Below are positions 1 through 6,930 of a stretch of 7,339 nt of DNA, one piece after another. Numbering within the stretch: position 1 is the first letter of the stretch; the number at the start of each line of letters is the position of its first letter. The notes below the pieces were generated by a model that saw nothing but the letters and a program-made list of their open reading frames with translations, was not told the DNA's origin and ran no database searches. The translations under genes and the position numbers were made by a program. The DNA is from Thiomicrorhabdus sp034722175 (GTDB lineage: Bacteria; Pseudomonadota; Gammaproteobacteria; Thiomicrospirales; Thiomicrospiraceae), in NCBI GenBank assembly GCA_034722175.1, contig JAYENR010000199.1, positions 1 through 7,339 of the forward strand, given 5' to 3'.

Positions 1-14
1 TAAAGGTCTCACTA

Positions 15-1358
15 TTAACGGTTAAATAACAGACGCTGGCCTGGTGTAAAGTCAGCGAACTCGCCCTGGTGATATTTCAATTTACCCGACACAATGGTAC
101 TGATAACACTTGATTTAAAAGTATGACCTTCCCACGGTGACCACTTACATTTATATAGGTTGTGCTCTTTATCATCGGTATGAGGTTTATTCATATCCAC
201 CAATGTTAAATCCGCCCAGTAACCTTCACGAATATAACCACGATCTTCAATCTGGTAACGAATGGCCACATTGTGTGATGTTTGCTGTACCACCGTTTCT
301 ATATCAAATACCCCTTCATGAACCAAATCTAATAACGAGGATAAGGCTTGTTGAACCTGCGGCAGTCCCGCTGGGGCCATAAAGTATTTATTCTGTTTTT
401 CTTCGTCAGTATGCGGTGCGTGGTCGGTGGCGATAATATCAATACGGCCTTCACGTACCGCCTGACGAATCGCATCACGATCCGACTGTTTTTTAATCGC
501 CGGATTACATTTAATGTAAGTGCCACGAGCTGCATAGTCTTCATCGGTAAACCATAAATGGTGCGTACACGCTTCGGCGGTAATTTTTTTACCTTCCACT
601 GGACCTGGTTCAAACAACTCCATCTCTTCTGCAGTTGTCAGGTGCAAAATATGCAAATCGGCTCCAGTTTCTTTCGCTAGCTGCACGGCAAAAGAGGAGG
701 ACTTATAACAGGCTTCACGACAACGAATCTCTGGATGCATTTCAATCGGCACATCTTCACCGTATTTTTCACGATATATCTCTTCTTGAGCCTTAATCAT
801 CGGGGTATCTTCACAGTGGGTGGTGATCAATGTCGGGCTATAAGTAAAAATATCACGCAGCGCCTGCTCACGATCCACCAGCATATTCCCGGTAGAGGCC
901 CCCATAAAGACTTTTACACCACAAACATTACGTGGATTAACCTGTTTCAGTTCTTCGATATTGTCATTGGTTGCGCCAAAATAGAACGAGTAGTTAGTCC
1001 ACGCTTTTTCTGCACCTATTTGATATTTTGCTTCTAGATTTTCAATCGTTGTCGTGGTCGGTTTGGTATTTGGCATTTCCATAAATGTAGTCATCCCACC
1101 CGCAACCGCCGCCTTAGACTCGGTTGCAATGTCACCTTTTGATGTTAAACCTGGATCTCTAAAATGCACCTGATCATCGATCATACCTGGCAATAAAATC
1201 AAACCCGTTGCATCAATCACCTGATCAGCCGTGGCATCGATTTTATCGGCAATCTTAGCGATACGGCCATTTTCCACCAGTACATCTACAACTTTTTGCT
1301 TACCTTCGTTCACCATTGTAGCTTGAGAAATCAAAATACTTTTTAGTTGTTCACTCAT
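15..1358 (-). CDS. pyrC: Dihydroorotase (class I-like, Bacteroidetes-type subfamily)
   Basis: Predicted cytosolic metalloenzyme that interconverts N-carbamoyl-L-aspartate and L-dihydroorotate, the third step of de novo pyrimidine synthesis. The 447-residue protein has the amidohydrolase barrel signatures in order: DDQVHFRDPG (61-70) with H65 and R67, MPNT (95-98), GVKVFMG with the likely carboxylated K149, H181 in TTHCED, H239 in HILHLTT, and D312 in ATDHAPH. The first metal-binding His of the usual HxH is Gln63. As I recall, the Porphyromonas-type enzymes share this, along with the CxHHLWF and WSPxEG blocks seen here. I chose the ATG at 1358 because AAGGAAG lies 9 nt upstream (1368-1374); an in-frame ATG at 1397 would add 13 basic residues and lacks such a site. 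The gene is divergent from yidD, with no pyr gene beside it. Family assignment is firm; catalytic activity is inferred. Confidence 0.93.
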   Translation of the reverse strand: MSEQLKSILISQATMVNEGKQKVVDVLVENGRIAKIADKIDATADQVIDATGLILLPGMIDDQVHFRDPGLTSKGDIATESKAAVAGGMTTFMEMPNTKPTTTTIENLEAKYQIGAEKAWTNYSFYFGATNDNIEELKQVNPRNVCGVKVFMGASTGNMLVDREQALRDIFTYSPTLITTHCEDTPMIKAQEEIYREKYGEDVPIEMHPEIRCREACYKSSSFAVQLAKETGADLHILHLTTAEEMELFEPGPVEGKKITAEACTHHLWFTDEDYAARGTYIKCNPAIKKQSDRDAIRQAVREGRIDIIATDHAPHTDEEKQNKYFMAPAGLPQVQQALSSLLDLVHEGVFDIETVVQQTSHNVAIRYQIEDRGYIREGYWADLTLVDMNKPHTDDKEHNLYKCKWSPWEGHTFKSSVISTIVSGKLKYHQGEFADFTPGQRLLFNR

Positions 1359-1429
1359 GACAATACACTTCCTTTTTACTGTCCACGCTTTACCCATCCG
1401 AAACGACCGATAAATGCTTTAATTATTAC

Positions 1430-1443
1430 AATTATTGTAGCGT
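1430..1443 (-). promoter_or_regulatory. Candidate -10 region of the dihydroorotase gene
   Basis: On the minus strand this reads ACGCTACAATAATT, with TACAAT (1434-1439) as a good -10 hexamer. The transcription start would fall near 1427, giving a leader of about 69 nt. No convincing -35 sits 16-18 bp upstream, so an activator or extended -10 contacts may be needed. The same 14 bases occur at the ppk promoter (1974-1987), which strengthens the call. Confidence 0.5.
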
Positions 1444-1485
1444 GAAAAATGAAAGCAATTCAGAGGTTTTCTTCGTTTTTGGAAT

Positions 1486-1515
1486 CTGACTGAATCTAAA
1501 CAGGTAAAATAAAAT
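1486..1515 (+). promoter_or_regulatory. Weak candidate sigma70 promoter for yidD
   Basis: CTGACT (1486-1491, four of six matches to TTGACA) and TAAAAT (1510-1515, five of six matches to TATAAT) are 18 bp apart. The predicted start is about 20 nt before the yidD ATG. The region is AT-rich, so a chance match is possible. Confidence 0.3.
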
Positions 1516-1542
1516 AATCATTAGAAAGGCTCTTAAATAGAA

Positions 1543-1863
1543 ATGAACCCAATTAAATGGATATTAATCGGTATTGTGCGCTTTTATCAGCTCTTTATTA
1601 GCCCGATTTTAGGCCCACGCTGTCGCTTTTACCCAACCTGCTCAAGTTACACCATTGACGCCATTCAACAACATGGCGTGATTTGTGGCACCTGGTTAGC
1701 GATCAAGCGCATTGTCCGTTGTCATCCGGCTAACCCCGGCGGGATAGACCCAGTTCCAAGCTGTGGCTGCCAAAAGGGCTGTAAATCACAACTCGAGCTA
1801 GAAAACGAAGCTGAAACTGAAGCTGCAAAAGAAACCAAAAAACCAACATCAGCCAAAGAATAA
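1543..1863 (+). CDS. yidD: Membrane protein insertion efficiency factor YidD
   Basis: Small inner-membrane-associated protein that aids YidC/Sec-dependent insertion of membrane proteins. The 106-residue product has the family features: an N-terminal amphipathic segment (about 4-23), ISPILGPRCRFYPTCSSY (19-36), the G-x-W-L-A-I-K-R block (49-56) and RCHPANPGGIDPVP (59-72). Conserved cysteines are C27, C33 and C60. E. coli YidD is about 85 residues; here the tail adds an unusual SCGCQKGC (73-80) and a Glu/Lys/Ala-rich, probably disordered end. A purine-rich AGAAAGG (1523-1529) lies 13 nt before the ATG, a long spacing for a ribosome binding site. The gene usually sits between rnpA and yidC; here it stands alone between a divergent dihydroorotase gene and ppk. 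No clear terminator follows it. Confidence 0.92.
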   Translation: MNPIKWILIGIVRFYQLFISPILGPRCRFYPTCSSYTIDAIQQHGVICGTWLAIKRIVRCHPANPGGIDPVPSCGCQKGCKSQLELENEAETEAAKETKKPTSAKE

Positions 1864-1948
1864 CCAGACAAATCAACTAACCAGGCCTAGTCAGATTTAA
1901 AACATCATATTTTTTTAATCAAAATCAACAAAATCGAAATTAACAGGT

Positions 1949-1983
1949 CTGTCATAATTTCAGGCAAAAAAATACGCTACAAT
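1949..1983 (+). promoter_or_regulatory. Candidate Pho box and -10 of ppk
   Basis: CTGTCATAA (1949-1957) exactly matches the first part of the known PhoB box (CTGTCAT, AT-rich spacer, CTGTCAT). The second half is degenerate: CAGGCAA (1961-1967) matches four of seven after a 5-bp spacer. A TACAAT -10 (1978-1983) starts 10 bp after the box, the spacing usual for PhoB-activated promoters, which lack a -35; none is visible here either. The predicted start is near 1990, giving a leader of about 69 nt. Pho-box control of ppk is known in some enteric bacteria and vibrios; for this organism it is inference. Confidence 0.5.
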
Positions 1984-2058
1984 AATTCGATTAATTTTCT
2001 ACATAGATTGAATCAACCACTCTCTACGATTCATAGCGAACACAATAAAGGCTTTGCA

Positions 2059-4182
2059 ATGCAAACAGAAAAACCGGCACTCTCTCTTGAAGACTACCCT
2101 CGTTACATTAACCGTGAACGTAGCTTATTAGAATTTAACCGCCGCGTGTTAGCACAAGCTAAAAACCCCGAAATTCCGATGTTAGAACGTCTTAAGTTCC
2201 TGTGTATTTCCAGTAGTAATATGGATGAGTTTTTTGAGGTGCGGTTAGCGAGTTTATATGAGCTAGAAAAAGACCCGACCGCGCGAACCAAACCAGACAA
2301 TCTGCCCCCTTGCGAAGCGGTAGAGATGCTGTCTGAGGTGGCACATGAGTTAGTTGAAGATCAGTACCACACCTTAAATAACGTGCTGATCCCGGAACTG
2401 GAAAAAGAGAACATTCGTTTTTTAAGACGCAATCACTGGACCGAGCAGCACCGTGAATGGATTCAAACTTTTTTTGCCGAATCCTTACAGCCGGTATTAA
2501 GCCCAATGGGTTTAGACCCATCACACCCGTTTCCAAAAGTGCTTAATAAGAGTTTGAACTTTATTGTCTCTTTAGAAGGTAAAGATGCGTTTGGACGCTC
2601 TAATGGTTTGGCGATTGTCCAAGTACCCCGCTCCTTACCACGTCTGATTAAGTTGCCCCCTGAAGCCACAGATGGTGAAAACGACTTTGTATTCCTCTCT
2701 TCCATTTTACACGCCAATGTCTCCACCCTGTTTCCAGGCATGACCGTAACCGGTTGTTATCAGTTCCGCGTGACACGTAACACCAACTTGTTTATTGATG
2801 AAGAGGAAGTTGAAGACATTATGAGTGCGCTGCAAGGCGAATTAACCGGGCGTGAATACGGCGGTGCGATTCGTTTAGAGGTGGCAGATAATTGCCCACG
2901 CCACATGGTTGATTACCTAATGGACCAATTCAATCTTGAAGAGGATGCCGTTTATCAAGTAAATGGTCCGGTAAACCTTCATCGATTAAGTGCTGTACCG
3001 GACTTAGCAAATCGACCTGATTTACTATTCGCACCTTACTCTGCTAAACAATTAAGCCGTAAAAAACCGAACAAATCGTCTTTCCGCCTGTTTAATCGCA
3101 AAAAAGAGACCGAAAACCTATTTGATAAAATCAGTCGTAAAGACATTTTATTACACCACCCTTACGACTCTTTTTCCCCGGTTATCGACTTTTTAAAACA
3201 GTCGGCAAAAGACCCTAATGTATTAGCGATTCGCATGACCTTATACCGTACAGGTGAAGACTCTGGGATCATTGATGCCCTTGAGAAAGCGGCATTAAAT
3301 GGTAAAGAAGTTACCGCGGTAATCGAGTTACGTGCGCGTTTTGATGAAGACAACAACATTATTCAAGCCACCCGCCTACAAGATGCAGGGGTTCACGTTG
3401 TTTACGGGGTCGTTGGTTACAAAACCCACGCTAAAATGATCTTAGTTGTCCGTCGTGAAGGTGACAAACTGACCCACTACACCCATATGGGAACCGGAAA
3501 TTATCATCACATTACTACCCGTTTTTATACCGATTTTGGTCTCTTTACCGCTAACCCATCAATTGGTCGTGATGCCTCTAAAATTTTCCAGCAACTGACC
3601 AGCTTAGGCAATACCAATAACCTAGATGTTCTACTTCAATCCCCATTCACTTTATTAAGCGGCATGATTGAACGTATAGAACGTGAAGCTGAACACGCAC
3701 GTGCTGGCAAACCCGCACGTATCATTGCCAAAATGAATGGCTTGCAAGAACAAAGCATTATCGATGCACTTTATGACGCATCACAAGCTGGTGTTAAAAT
3801 TGAATTGATTGTGCGAGGCATCTGTAGCCTACGTCCAGGCATACTAGGCCTATCGGAAAACATTACGGTAATCAGCGTGATTGGACGTTTCTTAGAACAT
3901 CATCGTGTCTATTACTTTGAAAACAATGGTGGTAAACCAGACCTGTATTGTTCGAGTGCTGACTGGATGAGACGCAATTTATTATCACGTGTTGAAACCT
4001 GTTTCCCTATTTTGGACCAAGCTTGCTTCCAGCAAGTTTATACAGAGGGTTTAGCCATTTATTTAGAAGATAATATTGGCGCATGGATTTTACAACCTGA
4101 TGGTAGCTATATACAACGTAAACCTGAGGGTTTAGCCCCCTTCAGCTCACAACAGGCATTGATTGAAAAGTACTCCACTTAA
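2059..4182 (+). CDS. ppk: Polyphosphate kinase 1
   Basis: Reversibly transfers the ATP gamma-phosphate to long-chain polyphosphate, usually at the inner membrane. The 707-residue product is close to the usual PPK1 length (E. coli 688) and has all domains: an N-terminal helical domain with N54 in SSNMDEFFEVR (ATP-contact Asn), a head domain, and two phospholipase-D-like C-terminal domains. H457 in KTHAK is the expected phosphohistidine, H476 in THMGTGNY the second key His, and H614 lies in GRFLEHHR; R397 and R427 match phosphate-binding arginines. All five sit 22 residues beyond their E. coli counterparts, so the core is collinear. A Lys/Arg/Ser-rich stretch at about 330-355 precedes the first PLD-like domain. 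I chose the ATG at 2059 because AAAGG (2047-2051) lies 7 nt upstream; an in-frame TTG at 2008 has no ribosome site. ppx follows on the same strand. Confidence 0.97.
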   Translation: MQTEKPALSLEDYPRYINRERSLLEFNRRVLAQAKNPEIPMLERLKFLCISSSNMDEFFEVRLASLYELEKDPTARTKPDNLPPCEAVEMLSEVAHELVEDQYHTLNNVLIPELEKENIRFLRRNHWTEQHREWIQTFFAESLQPVLSPMGLDPSHPFPKVLNKSLNFIVSLEGKDAFGRSNGLAIVQVPRSLPRLIKLPPEATDGENDFVFLSSILHANVSTLFPGMTVTGCYQFRVTRNTNLFIDEEEVEDIMSALQGELTGREYGGAIRLEVADNCPRHMVDYLMDQFNLEEDAVYQVNGPVNLHRLSAVPDLANRPDLLFAPYSAKQLSRKKPNKSSFRLFNRKKETENLFDKISRKDILLHHPYDSFSPVIDFLKQSAKDPNVLAIRMTLYRTGEDSGIIDALEKAALNGKEVTAVIELRARFDEDNNIIQATRLQDAGVHVVYGVVGYKTHAKMILVVRREGDKLTHYTHMGTGNYHHITTRFYTDFGLFTANPSIGRDASKIFQQLTSLGNTNNLDVLLQSPFTLLSGMIERIEREAEHARAGKPARIIAKMNGLQEQSIIDALYDASQAGVKIELIVRGICSLRPGILGLSENITVISVIGRFLEHHRVYYFENNGGKPDLYCSSADWMRRNLLSRVETCFPILDQACFQQVYTEGLAIYLEDNIGAWILQPDGSYIQRKPEGLAPFSSQQALIEKYST

Positions 4183-4195
4183 CCTAATTTTAAGA

Positions 4196-4222
4196 CTTGC
4201 TTAATCATAAAAGTTAAGCAAG
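4196..4222 (+). other. Perfect 9-bp hairpin just after ppk
   Basis: CTTGCTTAA (4196-4204) and TTAAGCAAG (4214-4222) are exact inverted repeats around a 9-nt loop, 13 bp past the ppk stop. No T-run follows, so it is not a standard intrinsic terminator. It could stabilise or mark a processing point in a ppk-ppx transcript, or cause pausing. It is the main structure in the first half of the ppk-ppx gap. Confidence 0.55.
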
Positions 4223-4321
4223 GCATGACTCATTACCCCAAGTTACTTTTATCACTTAAAACAGCAAAAAAGAGTACACTAAGGTTCTTTATTAAATGAC
4301 CATACGATGACTGCTAATTTA

Positions 4322-4351
4322 AGCAGGCCTGCTCAATTGCGTTTTATTGAG
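4322..4351 (+). promoter_or_regulatory. Palindrome and stem-loop directly before ppx
   Basis: AGCAGGCCTGCT (4322-4333) is a perfect 12-bp palindrome. It overlaps a second inverted repeat, CTCAAT (4332-4337) with ATTGAG (4346-4351), which ends 6 nt before the ppx ATG. The second stem would pair the GAG at 4349-4351, the best ribosome-binding candidate for that ATG, so an effect on translation is conceivable. The two stems share 4332-4333 and could not form fully together. Function is inferred from position only. Confidence 0.4.
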
Positions 4352-4357
4352 TAGAAG

Positions 4358-5890
4358 ATGAAACAACAAAGAAGTTCTATGAAAACGACCGATACCCATC
4401 AAGATAACGATCTATACGCTGCCATTGATCTTGGCTCCAACAGCTTTCACATGATTATTGCCCGAGAAGCACACGGCCAAATGCAAGTGATCGATAAACA
4501 TAAAGAGATGGTTCGTTTAAGAGCGGGCTTAGACAAAAACGGAAAATTGACCGACAAAGCCTTTAAACAAGGCATTGAATGTCTGGAGCGGTTTGGTCAG
4601 TTAATCAAAAACATTCCTTCTAAAAACGTGCGTGCAGTTGGTACCAACACGCTTCGAAATGCCAAAAATAGTCGTGAATTTTTAGCCTACACCCGTAAAG
4701 CCTTAGGCCACAGCATTCAAATTATTGCCGGGCAAGAAGAAGCTCGTTTGATCTACTTAGGGGTCGCACACGGCTTACCAAGCAGTGATGAGCAACGCCT
4801 GGTTATGGACATTGGCGGTGGCAGCACCGAATACATTATTGGTAGCCAGTTTACCCATGACCACTTAACCAGTACCGAAATGGGTTGCGTCAGCATGACT
4901 CAGGCCTTTTTTCCAAAGGATCAGATCACTCCAGAAAATATGGATCGTGCCATTTCAGCCTGTCGTTTGACCCTACGCCCTCACCAAACCAAACTCAAAA
5001 AATTGGGTTGGGATACCGCGATTGGCGCTTCCGGTTCAATCAAATCGATTGGTCAAATTTTAGAAGCCAACAAGTGGACCGATGGCAGCATCACTCTCAA
5101 AGGCCTAAATCGCTTAAGAGATGCCCTAATTAAGGCTGGTAATGCCGAGCATATTGAGTTGGAAGGCCTAAAGGATGAGCGTCGTCCTGTTTTAGTCGGT
5201 GGTTTAGCTGTTTTAATTGCGACCTTTGAAGAACTGAAAATCAAACAGATGCAAGTCTCCTCCAATGCCCTGCGTGAAGGCTTGGTGTATGACACCTTAG
5301 GCCGACTTTACGCCGAAGACGTTCGTGAAGTCAGCGTCAGTGCCATGCAAAAATGGATGCGAGTTGACACTCAGCAAGCCGATGTTATTGCTCATACCGC
5401 CCTGTCACTCTATAAACAGGCACACAACTCTTGGAAATTACGTAAATCAGAATACGATCTTAAAAAACTTCTGGTCTGGGCGGCCAAACTCCATGAGTGC
5501 GGTATTGCCATCAGTTACAAACGCTATCGTCATCACAGCGCCTACCTAATTTCTCAAGCGGAAATGGCTGGATTTGACCAGTTAGAAAAACAGATATTAA
5601 GTGCCATGCTACTCAACCATCGTGGCAAGTTTATTCCTGATGTGTTCGATGAAATTGATATCGATCGTAAAAATCTGATTCACTTAACGGTGTTATTACG
5701 TTTAGCAGTCCGCATTCACCGTGGCCGCGACTTTGAACAGATTGAACCACTATTGCATATTGATGAAGATAATGTACTGCACTTAGAGTTTGAAGATAAT
5801 TGGCTGTCCGAACACCCGTTAAGCTGCCTAGATCTAGAAAGTGAAGCCAAACACTTAGACAATGCCGGTTTTAAACTGAGTTTTAAATAA
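4358..5890 (+). CDS. ppx: Exopolyphosphatase (Ppx/GppA family)
   Basis: Processively releases orthophosphate from the ends of long polyphosphate chains. The 510-residue protein matches E. coli Ppx in length (513) and architecture: an actin-like ASKHA core with AAIDLGSNSFH (21-31), GTNTLRNA (95-102), GQEEARLIYLG (125-135) with likely catalytic E128, and DIGGGSTE (151-158), then a C-terminal HD-like helical domain with H379 in LHECG and HHSAYLI (392-398). The C-terminal domain favours Ppx or GppA-like enzymes over short Ppx forms; the position after ppk favours Ppx over the pppGpp phosphatase GppA. I kept the ATG at 4358; a second in-frame ATG at 4379 has AAAGAAG 4 nt upstream and is a possible alternative, since conserved sequence begins only near residue 19. 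The 175-bp gap from ppk leaves co-transcription uncertain. Confidence 0.94.
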   Translation: MKQQRSSMKTTDTHQDNDLYAAIDLGSNSFHMIIAREAHGQMQVIDKHKEMVRLRAGLDKNGKLTDKAFKQGIECLERFGQLIKNIPSKNVRAVGTNTLRNAKNSREFLAYTRKALGHSIQIIAGQEEARLIYLGVAHGLPSSDEQRLVMDIGGGSTEYIIGSQFTHDHLTSTEMGCVSMTQAFFPKDQITPENMDRAISACRLTLRPHQTKLKKLGWDTAIGASGSIKSIGQILEANKWTDGSITLKGLNRLRDALIKAGNAEHIELEGLKDERRPVLVGGLAVLIATFEELKIKQMQVSSNALREGLVYDTLGRLYAEDVREVSVSAMQKWMRVDTQQADVIAHTALSLYKQAHNSWKLRKSEYDLKKLLVWAAKLHECGIAISYKRYRHHSAYLISQAEMAGFDQLEKQILSAMLLNHRGKFIPDVFDEIDIDRKNLIHLTVLLRLAVRIHRGRDFEQIEPLLHIDEDNVLHLEFEDNWLSEHPLSCLDLESEAKHLDNAGFKLSFK

Positions 5891-5916
5891 AACTGATTCT
5901 AATCCGTTTATTTCTC

Positions 5917-5928
5917 ACCAGGCCTGGT
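5917..5928. repeat. AGGCCT-centred 12-bp palindrome after ppx
   Basis: ACCAGGCCTGGT is a perfect palindrome 26 bp after the ppx stop. It shares its CAGGCCTG core with the palindrome before ppx (4322-4333), and a related CCAGGCCTAG lies 17 bp after the yidD stop (1881-1890). No function is assigned. Confidence 0.5.
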
Positions 5929-5955
5929 TAAAACCTAAAAACTCATTAAATACTC

Positions 5956-5991
5956 AAAAGGGCGATTCAAATTAATTGAATCACCCTTTTT
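5956..5991. terminator. Bidirectional intrinsic terminator between ppx and the PEP-CTERM gene
   Basis: AAAAGGG-C-GATTCAA (5956-5970) pairs with TTGAATC-A-CCCTTTT (5976-5990) as a 15-position stem with one C/A mismatch and a 5-nt loop. The stem's T-rich edge runs into TTTTTATTT on the plus strand, and the matching AAAA gives TTTT on the minus strand. It sits between convergent genes, so it probably ends both transcripts. Confidence 0.85.
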
Positions 5992-6004
5992 ATTTAAATC
6001 GATA

Positions 6005-6030
6005 GTTTAATAACGATATCGTTATTAAAC
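6005..6030. repeat. 26-bp perfect palindrome overlapping the PEP-CTERM gene stop codon
   Basis: Each half-site reads GTTTAATAACGAT (6005-6017 and its exact reverse complement 6018-6030), with no spacer. It covers the last Val codon and stop of the minus-strand gene. It could form an mRNA 3' hairpin, be the site of a dimeric DNA-binding protein, or add to the adjacent terminator. It is not followed by a T-run on either strand. Confidence 0.75.
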
Positions 6031-6699
6031 CTGTCTACGATGACGTGCCATAAAACCAACCAAACCTAAACCAGCTAACATTAACGCATAAGTTGATGGT
6101 TCTGGAATCGCTGATACAGGCGGTAATGCAGGATCACAATGCTCACCATCTAAACCAAAGTTTGAAAGTGTATAAGAAGCGGTTTTATTGTTATTAAGAT
6201 CGGCTGATAACGTCAAGAAATAATCACCCTCTACCAAACAACAAGTCTCAAAATAACTTTCATTCTGCTCTAAAGAAAGTTGTTCTAACACATGACCTTC
6301 TCTAGCTGAACTATCCTGAGTATAGTCTTGCCAAACACCATCATCTAAGTACTGACCAACCGAAGTCACATCTGCAATATACTGTCTATTCAGCTCGCCT
6401 TCAGAGTTCAAATTAGCCGCATCATATGTGGCAAACAGATTAATTTTAACTGTTCCACCCGACTTGCTTGTAAACAGATCAAAAGAGAACTGCTGACTAT
6501 CGGTTATCGTAAAAAAGTAAGCATCAAAGAAAACATTTCTTTCAGCCCCGCTATAAGCAGATTCATCAAAATCCAATTCAATGACATTAGCCGACAACCC
6601 TGAATCAACGTGTAACAAGGTATTATCATTACCCGCATTAGCACTCCAAGAAAGGCTCAATAAAACAGGTAACAAAAGCGATTTAATTAGATGGTTCAT
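6025..6699 (-). CDS. PEP-CTERM sorting domain protein, FxDxF-like
   Basis: Predicted exported protein of 224 residues, handled by an exosortase elsewhere in the genome. The N-terminus is a signal peptide (basic K6, hydrophobic 7-18, likely cleavage after ANA at 22). The C-terminus is a full PEP-CTERM domain: PEP at 199-201, a membrane segment (about 204-217) and a basic RHRRQV end. The body is acidic and beta-rich; FFDAYFFTI (57-65) resembles the opening of the FxDxF class of PEP-CTERM proteins, and EGDYFLTLSADL (157-168) its later GxYxLxLSG-like strand. Adjacent cysteines C153-C154 and C188 may form a disulfide. GAGGAG (6705-6710) lies 5 nt before the ATG, an excellent ribosome site. Such proteins are linked to exopolysaccharide and surface or biofilm biology; the specific role is unknown. 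No exosortase gene is in the window. Confidence 0.88.
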   Translation of the reverse strand: MNHLIKSLLLPVLLSLSWSANAGNDNTLLHVDSGLSANVIELDFDESAYSGAERNVFFDAYFFTITDSQQFSFDLFTSKSGGTVKINLFATYDAANLNSEGELNRQYIADVTSVGQYLDDGVWQDYTQDSSAREGHVLEQLSLEQNESYFETCCLVEGDYFLTLSADLNNNKTASYTLSNFGLDGEHCDPALPPVSAIPEPSTYALMLAGLGLVGFMARHRRQV

Positions 6700-6769
6700 T
6701 TTATCTCCTCACGTCCTTATGAAGGAATAACAAGATCAAAGTCATGTTATCCATATCAACTTAAGGGAT

Positions 6770-6813
6770 ATTATATAAAGTAAACAAAAATGACGATATT
6801 GTCCTAAAGGACA
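6770..6813 (-). promoter_or_regulatory. Promoter and operator candidate of the PEP-CTERM gene
   Basis: On the minus strand a perfect TATAAT (6770-6775) gives a predicted start near 6763 and a leader of about 64 nt. There is no good -35. Instead a 14-bp inverted repeat, TGTCCT-2-AGGACA (6800-6813), lies centred about 43 bp upstream of the start, the usual place for an activator that touches RNA polymerase. I saw no sigma54 GG/GC signature, although sigma54 control is common for PEP-CTERM genes. Confidence 0.5.
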
Positions 6814-6908
6814 CTTTTAAAGTTCACAGCACATTTAATACAAACAATGTCTAAATCCACCATACAACCACTCAAACACCTCTATGAATCGGAAACACAA
6901 ACAATAAG

Positions 6909-6930
6909 CCATTAATTTTTAATGGTTTTT
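6909..6930 (+). other. AT-rich hairpin followed by a T-run
   Basis: CCATTAA (6909-6915) and TTAATGG (6919-6925) pair around a TTT loop and are followed by TTTTT on the plus strand. It looks like a weak intrinsic terminator, but no plus-strand gene lies upstream, so its role is unclear. Confidence 0.35.

Noticed and set aside
1359..1397. Longer dihydroorotase form starting at the ATG at 1397
   Set aside because: It adds 13 basic residues outside the family's usual start, and the internal ATG at 1358 has a clear AAGGAAG site 9 nt upstream.
1890..1920. Possible terminator after yidD (GATTTAAAA with TTTTTTTAATC)
   Set aside because: The stem is nearly all A-T with a mismatch, and the T-run is part of the stem, not after it.
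2008..2058. TTG start at 2008 for ppk
   Set aside because: No ribosome binding site precedes it; the ATG at 2059 has AAAGG at 7 nt, and the added 17 residues lie before the usual PPK1 start.
2192..2536. Open frame of about 114 codons on the minus strand inside ppk
   Set aside because: It lies wholly antisense to a well-conserved gene, has no recognisable domain and looks like a by-product of ppk codon use.
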